Shown here: positions 8,639 through 17,713 of the stretch, piece by piece
Layout: each line of letters opens with the position of its first letter
Position numbering within the stretch: position 1 is the stretch's first letter
Assembly (NCBI GenBank): GCA_964445695.1
Contig: CAYULF010000027.1
Coordinates: forward strand, 1 to 64,000
Direction: 5' to 3'
DNA length: 64,000 nucleotides
From: JAUIKM01 sp964445695
GTDB taxonomy: Bacteria; Bacteroidota; Ignavibacteria; Kapaibacteriales; UBA7675
The notes under the pieces: model-generated
The model's input: the letters and a program-made list of their open reading frames with translations, nothing else
Database searches by the model: none
Told to the model about the DNA's origin: nothing
Program-made: the position numbers and the translations under genes

Positions 8639-11428
8639 TCAGTTCTTCTCGATGCGGAAGGTTTCCTGCAGGTCGTCGCATTTCTCAAATCGGAATTCGT
8701 ATTCGGCCGTTTTGTAGCCGTCTTTGCTGATGACGATGACGTAGGTGCGCGGGGCGCAAAGGCCGTCGACAATCGCGATGCCGTCGCCGTTTGTTGAAGC
8801 GTCTTCAACCAGCGTGCCGTTGTAGTAGACCTTGACCGTTGCGCCTTCGATGCGCGCTTCGGTGGTCTTGTCGATCACGATGTGTTTTAACAGCGCGTCG
8901 CAGCACTCATTCGGCAGGAGGTCTTTCTGTGCGTTGTTTTCGCGGTCGCATTCCACTTCAACATTGGCTTCGGCGGATTTGAAACCGTCGCGCTGGAAAA
9001 GCAGACTGTAGGTGCCTTCGCAGAGACCGTCGAATTCAACAACGCCGTCGGCATTTGTTTTACCTTCGGCAATGACCTTGCCCTCCTGGCGCACTTTAAC
9101 GGTTGCATTCTGCAGCGCCGATTCGTCGTCGTCGTTGCGGACCTTAACGCGCAGGGTGGCGTCGCAGCATTCGTCGCCTTTGGGCGTCAGGGTTTTTTCG
9201 AGCGACTTGTCTTCGTCGCAGCCGATTTCAAATTCAAACTCGATGCCGTCGTATCCTTCAGCCGTAAGGCCTACGCCGTAGTTGCCTTTGCAGAGGCCGT
9301 CGATCACGACCTTGCCTTCGGCGTTTGTGCGCGGATCTTCGATGAGTTTTCCGTCGCGCCACAGGCCGACGCGCGCATTGTTAACAGGCTCGCCGGTTTC
9401 TTTGTCCGTAACTGTTAAACGCAGGATGCCGTCGCAGCACTCTTCTTCGGCGGACTCCATCGCGCGCTCGACCGTTTTGTCTTCGCAGCCGACTTCAATG
9501 ATGAATTCCTGAACGAGCCAGCCTTCTTTGGCGATGCGGATCTCGTACTTGCCTTCGCAGATATCGTTGAAGGTAATGACGCCGTCGCCGTTGGATTTGC
9601 CTTCGCCGTAGTTTTTACCTTCCCAGCGGATAACGCCGTTGACGCCTTCAAGCGCGTTGCCTGCTTTGTCGGTGATTTTAACAGTCACCGTATTGTCGCA
9701 GCACTTTTCTTCCGCGGGCGTGAGCTGTTTTTCGAGCGACTTGTCTTCGTCGCAATCGATTTCAAACTCAAATTCGATGGCGTCGTAACCTTCGGCGCTG
9801 ATGTCCACGCCGTACGCGCCTTCACACAGTCCGTCGATCACAACCTTACCTTCGGCATTTGTGCGCGGGTCTTCCACAGCTTTGCCGTTGCGGTACAGGA
9901 CGACGCGCGCATTGTTGATTGCGTTGCCGGTTTCCTTGTCCGTAACTGTTAAACGCAGGATGCCGGTACAGCACTCTTCCTCGGCGGCTTCCATCGTGCG
10001 CTCGACCGTTTTGTCTTCACAGCCGACTTCGACGATGAATTCCTGAACGACCAGGCCTTCTTTGGCGATGCGGATCTCGTATTTGCCTTCGCAGATGTCG
10101 TAGAAGGTGATAACGCCGTCGCCGTTGGATTTGCCTTCGCCGTAGTTCTTGCCTTCCCAGCGAATGACGCCGTTGACGCCTTCAATTGCTTTGCCGTCTT
10201 TGTCGGTGATTTTAACGGTCACCGTGTTGTCGCAGCATTTTTCTTCGGCGGGTTCGAGCTGTTTTTCGAGCGACTTGTCTTCGTCACAACCGATTTCAAC
10301 TTCAAACTCAATGCCGGCGTAACCTTCAGCGGTGAGGCCGATGCCGTATTTGCCTTCGCATAGACCGTCGATCACGACCACGCCGTCGCCATTGGTGCGC
10401 GGGTCGTCAATGAGTTTACCGTCGCGCCAGAGACCTACGCGAGCATTTTTAATTGCCTTGCCGTCTTTGTCTTTGACGGTCAGGCGCAGGACGCCGTCGC
10501 AGCAGGCATCGTCTTCCTTGGTCAGCGTGGATTCGATGGTCTGGTCTTTGTCGCATTCGACCTCGATCTCGATTTCCTGGACGATGTAGCCGTCCTTCGA
10601 GAGTTTGATGTCGTAGTTGCCTTCGCAGACTTCGTCAAAAACGATGACGCCGTCGCCGTTGGATTTGCCCTCCTGTAGAACTTTGCCTTCCTGGCGCAGC
10701 CAGGCGTTGACGCCTTCGATGACGTTGCCGCCTTTGTCGGTGACCTTGACGGTGACTTTGTTGTCGCAGCACTCGTCCTTCTCGGGTTCCATGGAGAGTT
10801 TGAGCGTCAGCGTGTCGCAGGAGTCGATAGCGAATTCTTTTTCGAGGACGTGATAACCTTCGAGCTTCAGCCGGACGTCGTATTCGCCCTCGCAGACGTT
10901 GTTGAACGTCACTTTGCCGTCGCCGTTGGTTTTGAGCGACTTGAGTTCGTCGCCGTTTTCACGGAGTGTAATGTTGACATTTTCGAGGACTTCGGCCGGA
11001 TCGCCGGTCACGGCGCAGATCGTAATCACGCCGCAGCAGAGTGAGTCGAGTTTGAGGATCAGGTCCGATCCGTCTTTTTTACTGCTCGAATTGATAACCG
11101 ATTTGAGGTTGAGCGTGACGGCGCCGTAGTTGATGTGCGCCACGCGCAGGCTGACGTCGTCCAGCGAGGTCGGCAGGTTTTCGAGCAGGAAGTTTCCGTC
11201 TGCGTCGGTAGAATCGCTGTCGATGAGAGTCTGTTCAGCATCCAGGGCCTGAACAAAAGCGTTGGGAAGTCCGTTGTTGCCGTCGCTGGTAATCAAACCG
11301 GAAACGGATTCGATCTGGCCGGAAGGAGCGGTCGGGTTGTCGTCGTCGCAAGCTCCGACGCCGACAAGCGCAATCATCAGCAATGCGATGAAGCCGCTGC
11401 GCAGTAATGGGGTATTAGCAGGAATCAT
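8639..11428 (-). CDS. Cysteine-rich tandem-repeat surface lipoprotein (Ig/carboxypeptidase-regulatory-like repeats)
   Basis: The 929-residue protein starts with a lipoprotein signal peptide ending in lipobox 'VGVGAC'. The +1 cysteine is followed by DDDN, an acidic stretch like those that send Bacteroidota lipoproteins to the cell surface. I chose the ATG at 11428, with GAAGAG seven bases upstream, over the open frame to 11509 because it sets the lipobox correctly. After one divergent module there are nine tandem modules of about 88 residues, each opening with a CC pair. Each then has a beta-strand block, a turn like 'TNGDGVVVIDGLCEGKYG', and a later cysteine in '(G/E)CDEDKS' or 'GCEDKTVE', giving about four cysteines per module. 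This matches PEGA/carboxypeptidase-regulatory-like (transthyretin-fold) modules. Two module types alternate, and DNA around 9413-9950 is nearly repeated at 9950-10490, which shows duplication of a two-module unit. A role as a stalk or adhesin is inference. Confidence 0.8.
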   Translation of the reverse strand: MIPANTPLLRSGFIALLMIALVGVGACDDDNPTAPSGQIESVSGLITSDGNNGLPNAFVQALDAEQTLIDSDSTDADGNFLLENLPTSLDDVSLRVAHINYGAVTLNLKSVINSSSKKDGSDLILKLDSLCCGVITICAVTGDPAEVLENVNITLRENGDELKSLKTNGDGKVTFNNVCEGEYDVRLKLEGYHVLEKEFAIDSCDTLTLKLSMEPEKDECCDNKVTVKVTDKGGNVIEGVNAWLRQEGKVLQEGKSNGDGVIVFDEVCEGNYDIKLSKDGYIVQEIEIEVECDKDQTIESTLTKEDDACCDGVLRLTVKDKDGKAIKNARVGLWRDGKLIDDPRTNGDGVVVIDGLCEGKYGIGLTAEGYAGIEFEVEIGCDEDKSLEKQLEPAEEKCCDNTVTVKITDKDGKAIEGVNGVIRWEGKNYGEGKSNGDGVITFYDICEGKYEIRIAKEGLVVQEFIVEVGCEDKTVERTMEAAEEECCTGILRLTVTDKETGNAINNARVVLYRNGKAVEDPRTNAEGKVVIDGLCEGAYGVDISAEGYDAIEFEFEIDCDEDKSLEKQLTPAEEKCCDNTVTVKITDKAGNALEGVNGVIRWEGKNYGEGKSNGDGVITFNDICEGKYEIRIAKEGWLVQEFIIEVGCEDKTVERAMESAEEECCDGILRLTVTDKETGEPVNNARVGLWRDGKLIEDPRTNAEGKVVIDGLCKGNYGVGLTAEGYDGIEFEFEIGCDEDKSLEKTLTPKGDECCDATLRVKVRNDDDESALQNATVKVRQEGKVIAEGKTNADGVVEFDGLCEGTYSLLFQRDGFKSAEANVEVECDRENNAQKDLLPNECCDALLKHIVIDKTTEARIEGATVKVYYNGTLVEDASTNGDGIAIVDGLCAPRTYVIVISKDGYKTAEYEFRFEKCDDLQETFRIEKN

Positions 11429-11817
11429 GCAGGCACTCTTCAAATGTAGATGTGAGAATAATTGAACCTGAGAGACGCTGAACAGTAGTGCCAGAAAATA
11501 CTCACTCAACCTAAAATGTTACTGGCAGAACCGGGGCGGGCTTGATTTTTGTCGATGATTTTTGTACGCGCGAAATCCGGCGTTTTTTGCCTTCACACGC
11601 AGCACAAGACTTGTAACGGTTCAAATTGTCACAGACGCCTGCTCCAAAGATAGCACAATAATTGATGTTCCCGCAGGCTGTCGTTTCGCGGCTGTATTCC
11701 TCGTCGCAGGGCCGTTCCTTTCCCGCGGCAGGCCCGGATTACTCGCTGTCGATTGTGTATATTAGCGTTTTTTCAGTCTGATCTATCCACATAGTTTGTA
11801 TGCGAGGTCATGTGATT
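11429..11817. other. Intergenic region between two divergent lipoprotein genes
   Basis: This 389-base stretch separates the minus-strand repeat lipoprotein from the plus-strand small lipoprotein and should carry both promoters. I see no gene, repeat or clear operator. Open frames in it lack ribosome-binding sites and protein-like composition. AT-rich patches occur near 11500-11580 and 11755-11795. Confidence 0.5.
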
Positions 11818-12441
11818 ATGCAACGCACGGCGACGAAATGTTCCGGCTTCTGGTTCGGAGCGCTGGCTCTGATCGTTCTGGCAGCCTGTTCCACCGCGAC
11901 CGACGAGCCGCAGGGCTCCAATGAGATCATTCCTCTGGCCGAAGGCAACTACTGGATCTACGAAACAACGACCATTGACAAAGAGGGCAATAGCGGCAAT
12001 CCCAGCCTGGACACGATGCGCGTTGTCGGCTCGCGCGAAGTGGCGTCCAAAGACGGCGCCGGCTCCACCTGGTTCGAGGTATACGGATTTATGGTCAAGG
12101 ATACGATCCTGCTGAAAACGCGCGACGACGGTTTGTGGATGATCGACAAACTCGGCCGCGAAGTCCACTACTACCGCACGGACATCAAACGCGGCGAGAC
12201 CTACGAACGTCCGCCGGCCTTCAACATCATGTTGCAGGACACAAATTCCACGGTAAATACGGGCGCGGGCAAGTTCACCGGACTTGAGTATGTGGAGCGC
12301 TTCGGCAATGCTCCCTCGGCCACGACCTACTATTTTGCGCCGGGCGTCGGCCTGGTCGAGTGGGTCGCTACCAACGTCATGATGACCAACGGCAGCGAAG
12401 GATCGGTCCGCACGACATTAAAAGAAAGCAATCTTCACTGA
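11818..12441 (+). CDS. Small lipoprotein of unknown function
   Basis: The 207-residue protein has a lipoprotein signal peptide with lipobox 'IVLAAC' and continues with STATDEPQG. The following 'PLAEGNYWIYETT' opening resembles a common Bacteroidota lipoprotein layout in which a beta-rich domain with a late 'YYFAPGVGLVEW' strand makes up the whole mature protein. I prefer the ATG at 11818, with GAGG ten bases upstream, over the in-frame ATG at 11800, which has no ribosome-binding site. It is divergent from the cysteine-rich lipoprotein. No catalytic residues are recognisable and the role is unknown. Confidence 0.75.
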   Translation: MQRTATKCSGFWFGALALIVLAACSTATDEPQGSNEIIPLAEGNYWIYETTTIDKEGNSGNPSLDTMRVVGSREVASKDGAGSTWFEVYGFMVKDTILLKTRDDGLWMIDKLGREVHYYRTDIKRGETYERPPAFNIMLQDTNSTVNTGAGKFTGLEYVERFGNAPSATTYYFAPGVGLVEWVATNVMMTNGSEGSVRTTLKESNLH

Positions 12442-12540
12442 ACCGCGCAGGCGGCTGTTGACTCTTGATCATTCCCGACCCGGCAACCGATGTTTGACTG
12501 CAAGCTGATTCCTCACTTGCGGCTCCGGATGTTGACTCGG

Positions 12541-12720
12541 GCGTGATCGCTTTGAACTCGTCGGCGGGCTCCTCGTTCAGGCTCTTCTGACTTTTTTGTT
12601 TGGCTTCGGGTCTGAAGTTGCGAAGTTTGGCGCCGGACTTAAACACAGAGGCTGGAAACCCGCAGGTTAACAAGAGGAAAAAGCAAGCCGCCGAGCTGCC
12701 GCGAAGGAGGCGAAGCGGTG
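12541..12720. repeat. Dispersed two-arm intergenic repeat, locus B (type copy)
   Basis: The left arm, read on the minus strand, contains GCCAAACAAAAAAGTCAGAA then GAGCCTGAACGAGG and runs to TTCAAAGCGATCACGC. The right arm on the plus strand contains AACAAGAGGAAAAAGCAAGC then CGCCGAGC and ends GGCGAAGCGGTGG. The two are separated by a centre with GAAGTTTGG and CACAGAGGCTGGAAACCC. The whole unit recurs inverted at 40701-40891. It fills most of the gap between 12442 and 12868. Confidence 0.6.
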
Positions 12721-12808
12721 GGTTGTGGCCGGTCCTGGTGGGAGCCTTTAAACCTGAGCTGCGTCTACGTGCCTTGCGCCTGTTAAACAGGTGCAACCGA
12801 TGCGCCCG

Positions 12809-12846
12809 AAAACACAACAGCCCCTCCCGCCCGAGCGGAAGAGGCT
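12809..12846 (-). terminator. Possible terminator of the propeller-repeat T9SS gene
   Basis: On the minus strand, AGCCTCTTCCGC pairs with GCGGGAGGGGCT around a four-base loop, followed by GTTGTGTTTT. The stem is long, but the T tract is interrupted. It lies 22 bases beyond the stop at 12869. Confidence 0.5.
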
Positions 12847-12868
12847 GAATGTTCCGTTAAACAGCATT

Positions 12869-15800
12869 TTAACGCTGTTTAATAACCTTGAGTCGCTGTG
12901 AGTTGCTCAGGCCGTTAACCTGGATGAAGTACACGCCGTCGGCGGCATCGACCAGGCTGAGGTTGAGCGTGTTGCGTTGGCCGGCAACTGCGTCGATTTC
13001 AGTCGACAGAATTGTATTGCCGAGCGAGTTGATCACTGCGATGTGCACGCGGCCGCTGTTTTCAGGCGTGAAACCTACGACAACTCGATCGCTGGTCGGG
13101 TTCGGGTACACGCTGAACGCGGCGTTGCCGATAAGCTCGTCCACGCTCGTGGCTTTGAAGTTAAACGCATCGGAACGAGCCGTACAGCCGTTGCCGCCCT
13201 GCGTTACTTCCACCGAGTAAATGCCCTCGACCGTCGGCGCATAACGCTGACCCGTGGCGCCTTCGATCGGCTGACCTTCAAAATACCACTGGTAGGAATC
13301 GGCGCTCGAGGAAACGAGTTCGTTTTCTTCCTGAGTAATCGTCGGTTTGTCGGGCGCAGGCAGACGTTCCACCGTGACCGTCGCAGAAACGGCGATACAG
13401 CCGTTGATGTCGGTCACCTCGACAAAGTAGTCGCCCGGCTGGTTGACCTGGATGCTGCGCGAGCGCGCTCCGGTGGACCAAAGAAATGAGTTAAAATCGC
13501 CGCCGTCGAATTTCACGACTTCGCCCGCACAGAGGAAAATCGTCGAGCCGACGGGCAGGCCGGTGTCGTCGTTGAGAATGACGGGGTCCGGCAGGGGAAC
13601 GACTTCCGTTGTGATCGTGGCAACGGCTTCGCAGCCGCGTTCGTCCACACCGGTTACGATCCACGTGCCTTCAGTGTCGACCTCGATTCCCTGCGATTCG
13701 TCGCCGGTGGACCACTGGTAGGAAACAAAACCGCTCGAGGCGATCAGCTGAACGGACTGGCCCTCGCAGAGGCGCGTCGGGCCTTGTGCTCCGATGCGCA
13801 GATCGGGGTTGCACACGTACCAGCGTCCGATGTTGCGCGAGGGTTTGTCGCCCGCCAGCGTGAATTCACCGCCGGCAAAGACAAATTCGTCCGTGGCGAT
13901 CACCGCGTTGCCGGGGCCGTTGAGGCCGCTGCCGAAGTTGACCCAACCGCCGCCGGTCCAGCGTGCGATATTGCGCGCATTCGATGCGCCCGCACCGCCG
14001 AATTCTCCGACCACGACAAGATCGCCGTCATCCGTGACGACTTTGTGGCCCACTCCGGCCAGGCCGCCGCCGAGCGGTTCCCATTTGCGGCCGGTCCAGC
14101 GTGCGATGCCGTTGATGTTGACGCCGCCAACCTGCTGGAAGTCGCCGACCACATAGATTTCTTCGTCGCGCAATGCCACGCCGGATATCAGGCCGTCGGT
14201 CTGGGCGTTGAAGCCGTTCCAGGCCTGGCTTTCCACTTTATAGGCGGCTATGCCGCCGACGTTTGGAATGATGCCGGCGGTTTCAAACCAGCCGACCACT
14301 ACAAGGCGACCCGATGCGTACTCCATATCAGTGACGCGGTTGTCGACGCCGCCGGCAAGCGGCAGCCAGTCATCCACGCCGTTCCAGCGCGCCAGGCGGT
14401 TGGCATTGGTCGTGCCGGCCTCGTTGAAATCGCCGCCGGCGTAGACCGTGTTGCCGACCATTTCAACGGAGTAGACCGTGTTGTCCATGCCCGCGCCGAG
14501 CGCCAGCCATTTGTCGCCGTCCCAGCAGGCGATGCGGTTGGCATTGGTCACGCCCGCCATGGTAAAGTCGCCGCCGGCGTAAATGCGACCGTCGGGCGCA
14601 AGCGCCAGGTCAAACACTTCACCGTTGACGCCGCCGGCCATGTCGTGCCATTCTTCTCCGTCCCAGGACGCGATATTGCGCGTGCGCAGCTCGCCCGCGA
14701 GCAGAAAGTCGCCCGCGACCACCAGATCGCCGTTCGGCAGTTGCAGCAGGCTGTTGATGCGTCCGTCGACGCTGTTGTTGTCGAGCGGGGAGAGTGTAAA
14801 GTAGCTGGAGCCGTTCCAGCGCGTGATGGCCGCTGCGGGGTTGGAGCCCGCCAGCGAAAATTCACCGCCGAAATATTGCGTGTTTTCATCGACCACCAGA
14901 ATGGAGCGCACCGGGCGGTTGACGCCCAGTCCCAGTCTGGAAATGTTGAGGTTGGCGCCGGTGGAGATGCGCGCCACGCGCGTGTGCTCAAAGCCGCCCA
15001 CGATATTGAAGTCGCCGCCGACAAACAGGCGGTTGTCGCCCTGGCGTTTCAGCGCGCGTACGGGGCCGTCTGCGTCGGCATTGACGTTCGCCCAGGTGCT
15101 GCTGGCGTAGTCGAAGCGCGCCAGGTTGACGCTGTTTTCACTGCCGGCCGACTCAAACTGACCGCCGACCCAAACGCCGTCGGGCATAGCTTCAAGCGCA
15201 AAGACGCGCGAATTAGGCGCGTCCGAGGTAACGCCGCCTGCCAGATCAGACCACTCGCCATTTTCAAACATGGCTATGTTGTTGACCTGCACTTCCGAGG
15301 CGCGGCCGAAGGAGCCGCCCACGTAGACGCGATCGTCGACCACCTCGACGGCGTAAACGATTTCGTCCGCGCCGAAGAGACCCGTGCCCATCTGTTCCCA
15401 GCGTGCGCCGTTCCAGCGGGCGATGTTATTGGAATTCACGCCGCCCGCGGCGATGAATTTCCCGCCGGCTACGAGGTTGGTTCCCATGCGATCGAGGGCG
15501 TAGACGGGACCGCTCATGCCGGTGCCCATGGTGCGCCAGCGCGTTTGGTTGGTCCAGTTGGCCACGTTGGCCGCAGGCATCGTGCCGACGTGGTCGAACG
15601 CACCGGCCACAAACACTTCCAGGCCGATGGTCTCGATGGCGTAGACGGGGCCGTTTGTTCCGGGGCCGAGTGCCGACCAGGCGCTGCCGTCCCACATGGC
15701 GATATTGTTTGCATTGACGCCGCTGACGGTCGTAAAGTCGCCACCGACGTAGATGTTGCCTTCGCTGTCCTGGACCATGGTGTACACGTCGCCGTCAACG

Positions 15801-15976
15801 CCGGCCACCGTGAACACTTCTTCCCAGAACAGATCGCTGTTGTTTTCGCCCGCCAGTACGACATCGCCGGACGATTTACCGCCGGTCTGAGCCGTGAGGG
15901 TCGAGGTCGAAATGGCACATACCGCAATGCATACGCAGAGCACGTGCCAGTACCCCAATGCGCGAGTGAACTTCAT
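12869..15976 (-). CDS. Giant secreted propeller-repeat protein with T9SS sorting domain
   Basis: The 1035-residue protein has a signal peptide ending near 'TSTLTAQ' and about 14 repeats of 40-50 residues, each of the form 'GGDFxxxGxxxxNNIARWxG' plus 'W..LG.G...VYA'. Repeats of this kind fold as beta-propeller blades, and fourteen blades would fit two seven-bladed propellers (inference). Next come two or three immunoglobulin/PKD-like domains with single cysteines ('LCEGQSVQLIASSG', 'LCAGEVVKFDG'). The end is a classic type IX sorting domain, beginning 'FSVYPNPTSDRVVVGF', with 'DGVYFIQV' and a basic finish. I chose the ATG at 15976, with GGAG nine bases upstream, over the frame start at 15991. 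The protein should be exported through the outer membrane and anchored or released. Its substrate is unknown. Confidence 0.85.
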   Translation of the reverse strand: MKFTRALGYWHVLCVCIAVCAISTSTLTAQTGGKSSGDVVLAGENNSDLFWEEVFTVAGVDGDVYTMVQDSEGNIYVGGDFTTVSGVNANNIAMWDGSAWSALGPGTNGPVYAIETIGLEVFVAGAFDHVGTMPAANVANWTNQTRWRTMGTGMSGPVYALDRMGTNLVAGGKFIAAGGVNSNNIARWNGARWEQMGTGLFGADEIVYAVEVVDDRVYVGGSFGRASEVQVNNIAMFENGEWSDLAGGVTSDAPNSRVFALEAMPDGVWVGGQFESAGSENSVNLARFDYASSTWANVNADADGPVRALKRQGDNRLFVGGDFNIVGGFEHTRVARISTGANLNISRLGLGVNRPVRSILVVDENTQYFGGEFSLAGSNPAAAITRWNGSSYFTLSPLDNNSVDGRINSLLQLPNGDLVVAGDFLLAGELRTRNIASWDGEEWHDMAGGVNGEVFDLALAPDGRIYAGGDFTMAGVTNANRIACWDGDKWLALGAGMDNTVYSVEMVGNTVYAGGDFNEAGTTNANRLARWNGVDDWLPLAGGVDNRVTDMEYASGRLVVVGWFETAGIIPNVGGIAAYKVESQAWNGFNAQTDGLISGVALRDEEIYVVGDFQQVGGVNINGIARWTGRKWEPLGGGLAGVGHKVVTDDGDLVVVGEFGGAGASNARNIARWTGGGWVNFGSGLNGPGNAVIATDEFVFAGGEFTLAGDKPSRNIGRWYVCNPDLRIGAQGPTRLCEGQSVQLIASSGFVSYQWSTGDESQGIEVDTEGTWIVTGVDERGCEAVATITTEVVPLPDPVILNDDTGLPVGSTIFLCAGEVVKFDGGDFNSFLWSTGARSRSIQVNQPGDYFVEVTDINGCIAVSATVTVERLPAPDKPTITQEENELVSSSADSYQWYFEGQPIEGATGQRYAPTVEGIYSVEVTQGGNGCTARSDAFNFKATSVDELIGNAAFSVYPNPTSDRVVVGFTPENSGRVHIAVINSLGNTILSTEIDAVAGQRNTLNLSLVDAADGVYFIQVNGLSNSQRLKVIKQR

Positions 15977-16193
15977 TATCGCAGTCTCCATATAGAAAAA
16001 ATCTTTCAGTCGCTTTCAAATGTTCAATTAAACTCTGTGACTCGAAATTATTCAGATGGTCACGTCATTTGTGTGCGGATAGTAGTCCCGAAATCGATAA
16101 TGTCCAGTGACGATTCAGTCCGAAACATATGTTTATAGCATGGAATCGGGCCAGGTTACAGCCCGGTTCCATTTTGCATGCTGTCTGTATGTC

Positions 16194-16224
16194 TGCGGCC
16201 GGCCTGCGGGCCGGCGCGGCCGCA
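16194..16224 (-). terminator. GC-rich hairpin downstream of kmo
   Basis: TGCGGCCG pairs with CGGCCGCA, with an additional inner GGCC...GGCC pairing. It lies just past the kmo stop codon (16233) on the minus strand. No T tract follows on that strand, so if it terminates the kyn operon it is not a canonical intrinsic terminator. Confidence 0.35.
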
Positions 16225-16232
16225 CAGTAAAA

Positions 16233-17606
16233 TCAACGGGGGACGGCCACTCCGGTGTAGCCGCGCATGTGATCGTGGATCACAGTCTCAAATTCGGCGC
16301 TGTCCCAAACTGCTTCAATGTCGTCGCGCCGCATCAGCTCGGCCAGCAACTCATCCTGGTTGCGGCTCTCGCGCATAGCTTCGGCATAGGCGATATTGGA
16401 AAAGGAGACGATCGAGTAAACCGGCAGAAAGCGATCCGGGTACAAGGTCTGAATCTTGCGTTCGATTTTCTTGCGCAGTAAAAACCGCTCGTCGGCCACG
16501 AGGTCGCGCATTTCAATGAAATTTTTCAGTGCCAGGTCGGCGATTGCATTGCCGTTGGCGATGCGCGCATCCGAGTAGGCCGGCAGCGCCGCCGCCCAGT
16601 CGTTGTTGAACTCGTCGAGTTTTTGATCCAGCACCACGCAGTCCTCAAAACCGCAGTTCATGCCCTGGCCGTAAAATGGCACGACGGCGTGGGCGGCGTC
16701 GCCGAGGAGACCGACGCGGCCGTTGCGTTGCCACGGATTCGAGCGCACCGTCACCAGCGAACTCGTCGGATTGTTGCGGAAGTCCTCCAGCAGCGTCGGC
16801 ATCAGAGGGACGGCGTCGCCAAAGGTGGACTCAAAGAAGCGCAGAATGTCTTCGTCCTCGCGCAGAGAGTCGAATGACTCCTCACCTTCAAAGGGCAGGA
16901 AAAGCGTGCAGGTAAAACTGCCGTCGGGGTTCGGCAGGGCGATCATCATGAAGTTGCCGCGCGGCCAGATGTGCAGCGCTTTGGCTTCAAGCCGGAAGCC
17001 GCCGTCCGCCGTCGGCGGAATCGACAATTCTTTGTAGCCGTGTTTCAGGTAGGTCTGGGAATAGTCGAAACGGTCCGTTTTCATCATGCGGCCGCGCACG
17101 GCGGAAAATGCACCGTCGCTGCCCAACAGCACGTCGCCGTCGACAGTAAAATTTTTGTCCGTGTTTGTGTCGTGGAACTCGCCTGCGGCCGTGTCCAGAT
17201 CGACGTCGAGGCACTGCGCGTCAAAGCGCATGTCCACGCCGCCGGCCTGCTCGGCCAGGTCCATCAGCGTCATGTTGAGGCCGCCGCGCGAAACCGAATA
17301 AATAGCCTGGTCTTCAAGGCCGTAGGGTTGAAAGGTCAGCTCGCCCGCCGCGGAGTGCATGATGCGGCCTTTCATGGGGATGGCTTCCTTGCGGATCACG
17401 TGATCGATACCCGCGCGTTCCAGGGCCGTCCAGCCGCGTTTTGACATTGCCAGGTTGATCGAGCGGCCCGCGCTCATGCGCTGCTTGCGCATGTCTCCGC
17501 GCCGTTCGAGCATGGTAACTTTCATTCCGCGGCGCGCCAGCAGCACCGCCATCAGCGAACCGACAAGACCGGCGCCGACCAGCGTGACTTTTGAATTGGA
17601 CGTCAT
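16233..17606 (-). CDS. kmo: Kynurenine 3-monooxygenase
   Basis: This FAD-dependent aromatic hydroxylase converts L-kynurenine to 3-hydroxykynurenine with NADPH and O2. The 457-residue protein opens with the FAD Rossmann motif 'VGAGLVGSLMA', then 'LERRGDMR'. It carries 'DVLLGSDGAFSAVRG' in the middle (the DG motif of this hydroxylase class) and the second FAD motif 'GDAAHAVVPFYGQGMNCGFE', which is almost diagnostic for KMO. The length matches the family. It is the last gene of the minus-strand kyn operon, 107 bases after kynU. Other group A flavin monooxygenases are possible in principle, but the kynureninase, ACMSD and dioxygenase neighbours make this call firm. Confidence 0.95.
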   Translation of the reverse strand: MTSNSKVTLVGAGLVGSLMAVLLARRGMKVTMLERRGDMRKQRMSAGRSINLAMSKRGWTALERAGIDHVIRKEAIPMKGRIMHSAAGELTFQPYGLEDQAIYSVSRGGLNMTLMDLAEQAGGVDMRFDAQCLDVDLDTAAGEFHDTNTDKNFTVDGDVLLGSDGAFSAVRGRMMKTDRFDYSQTYLKHGYKELSIPPTADGGFRLEAKALHIWPRGNFMMIALPNPDGSFTCTLFLPFEGEESFDSLREDEDILRFFESTFGDAVPLMPTLLEDFRNNPTSSLVTVRSNPWQRNGRVGLLGDAAHAVVPFYGQGMNCGFEDCVVLDQKLDEFNNDWAAALPAYSDARIANGNAIADLALKNFIEMRDLVADERFLLRKKIERKIQTLYPDRFLPVYSIVSFSNIAYAEAMRESRNQDELLAELMRRDDIEAVWDSAEFETVIHDHMRGYTGVAVPR

Positions 17607-17713
17607 AGGCGATTGAATTCCGCTTTTTGCCGTGATACGACCCCGATCGATGGCGCACGCTTACGAGCAGTATAAACGCGCCGCCGGGGCAGAAATGATT
17701 CCTGATTGCGACC

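Noticed and set aside
13784..16138. A 784-residue open frame on the plus strand across the T9SS propeller gene
   Set aside because: It is antisense to a gene with signal peptide, repeats and a sorting domain, and its translation is compositionally biased (His/Ala/Val/Arg-rich). It is open because of third-position GC bias in the real gene.
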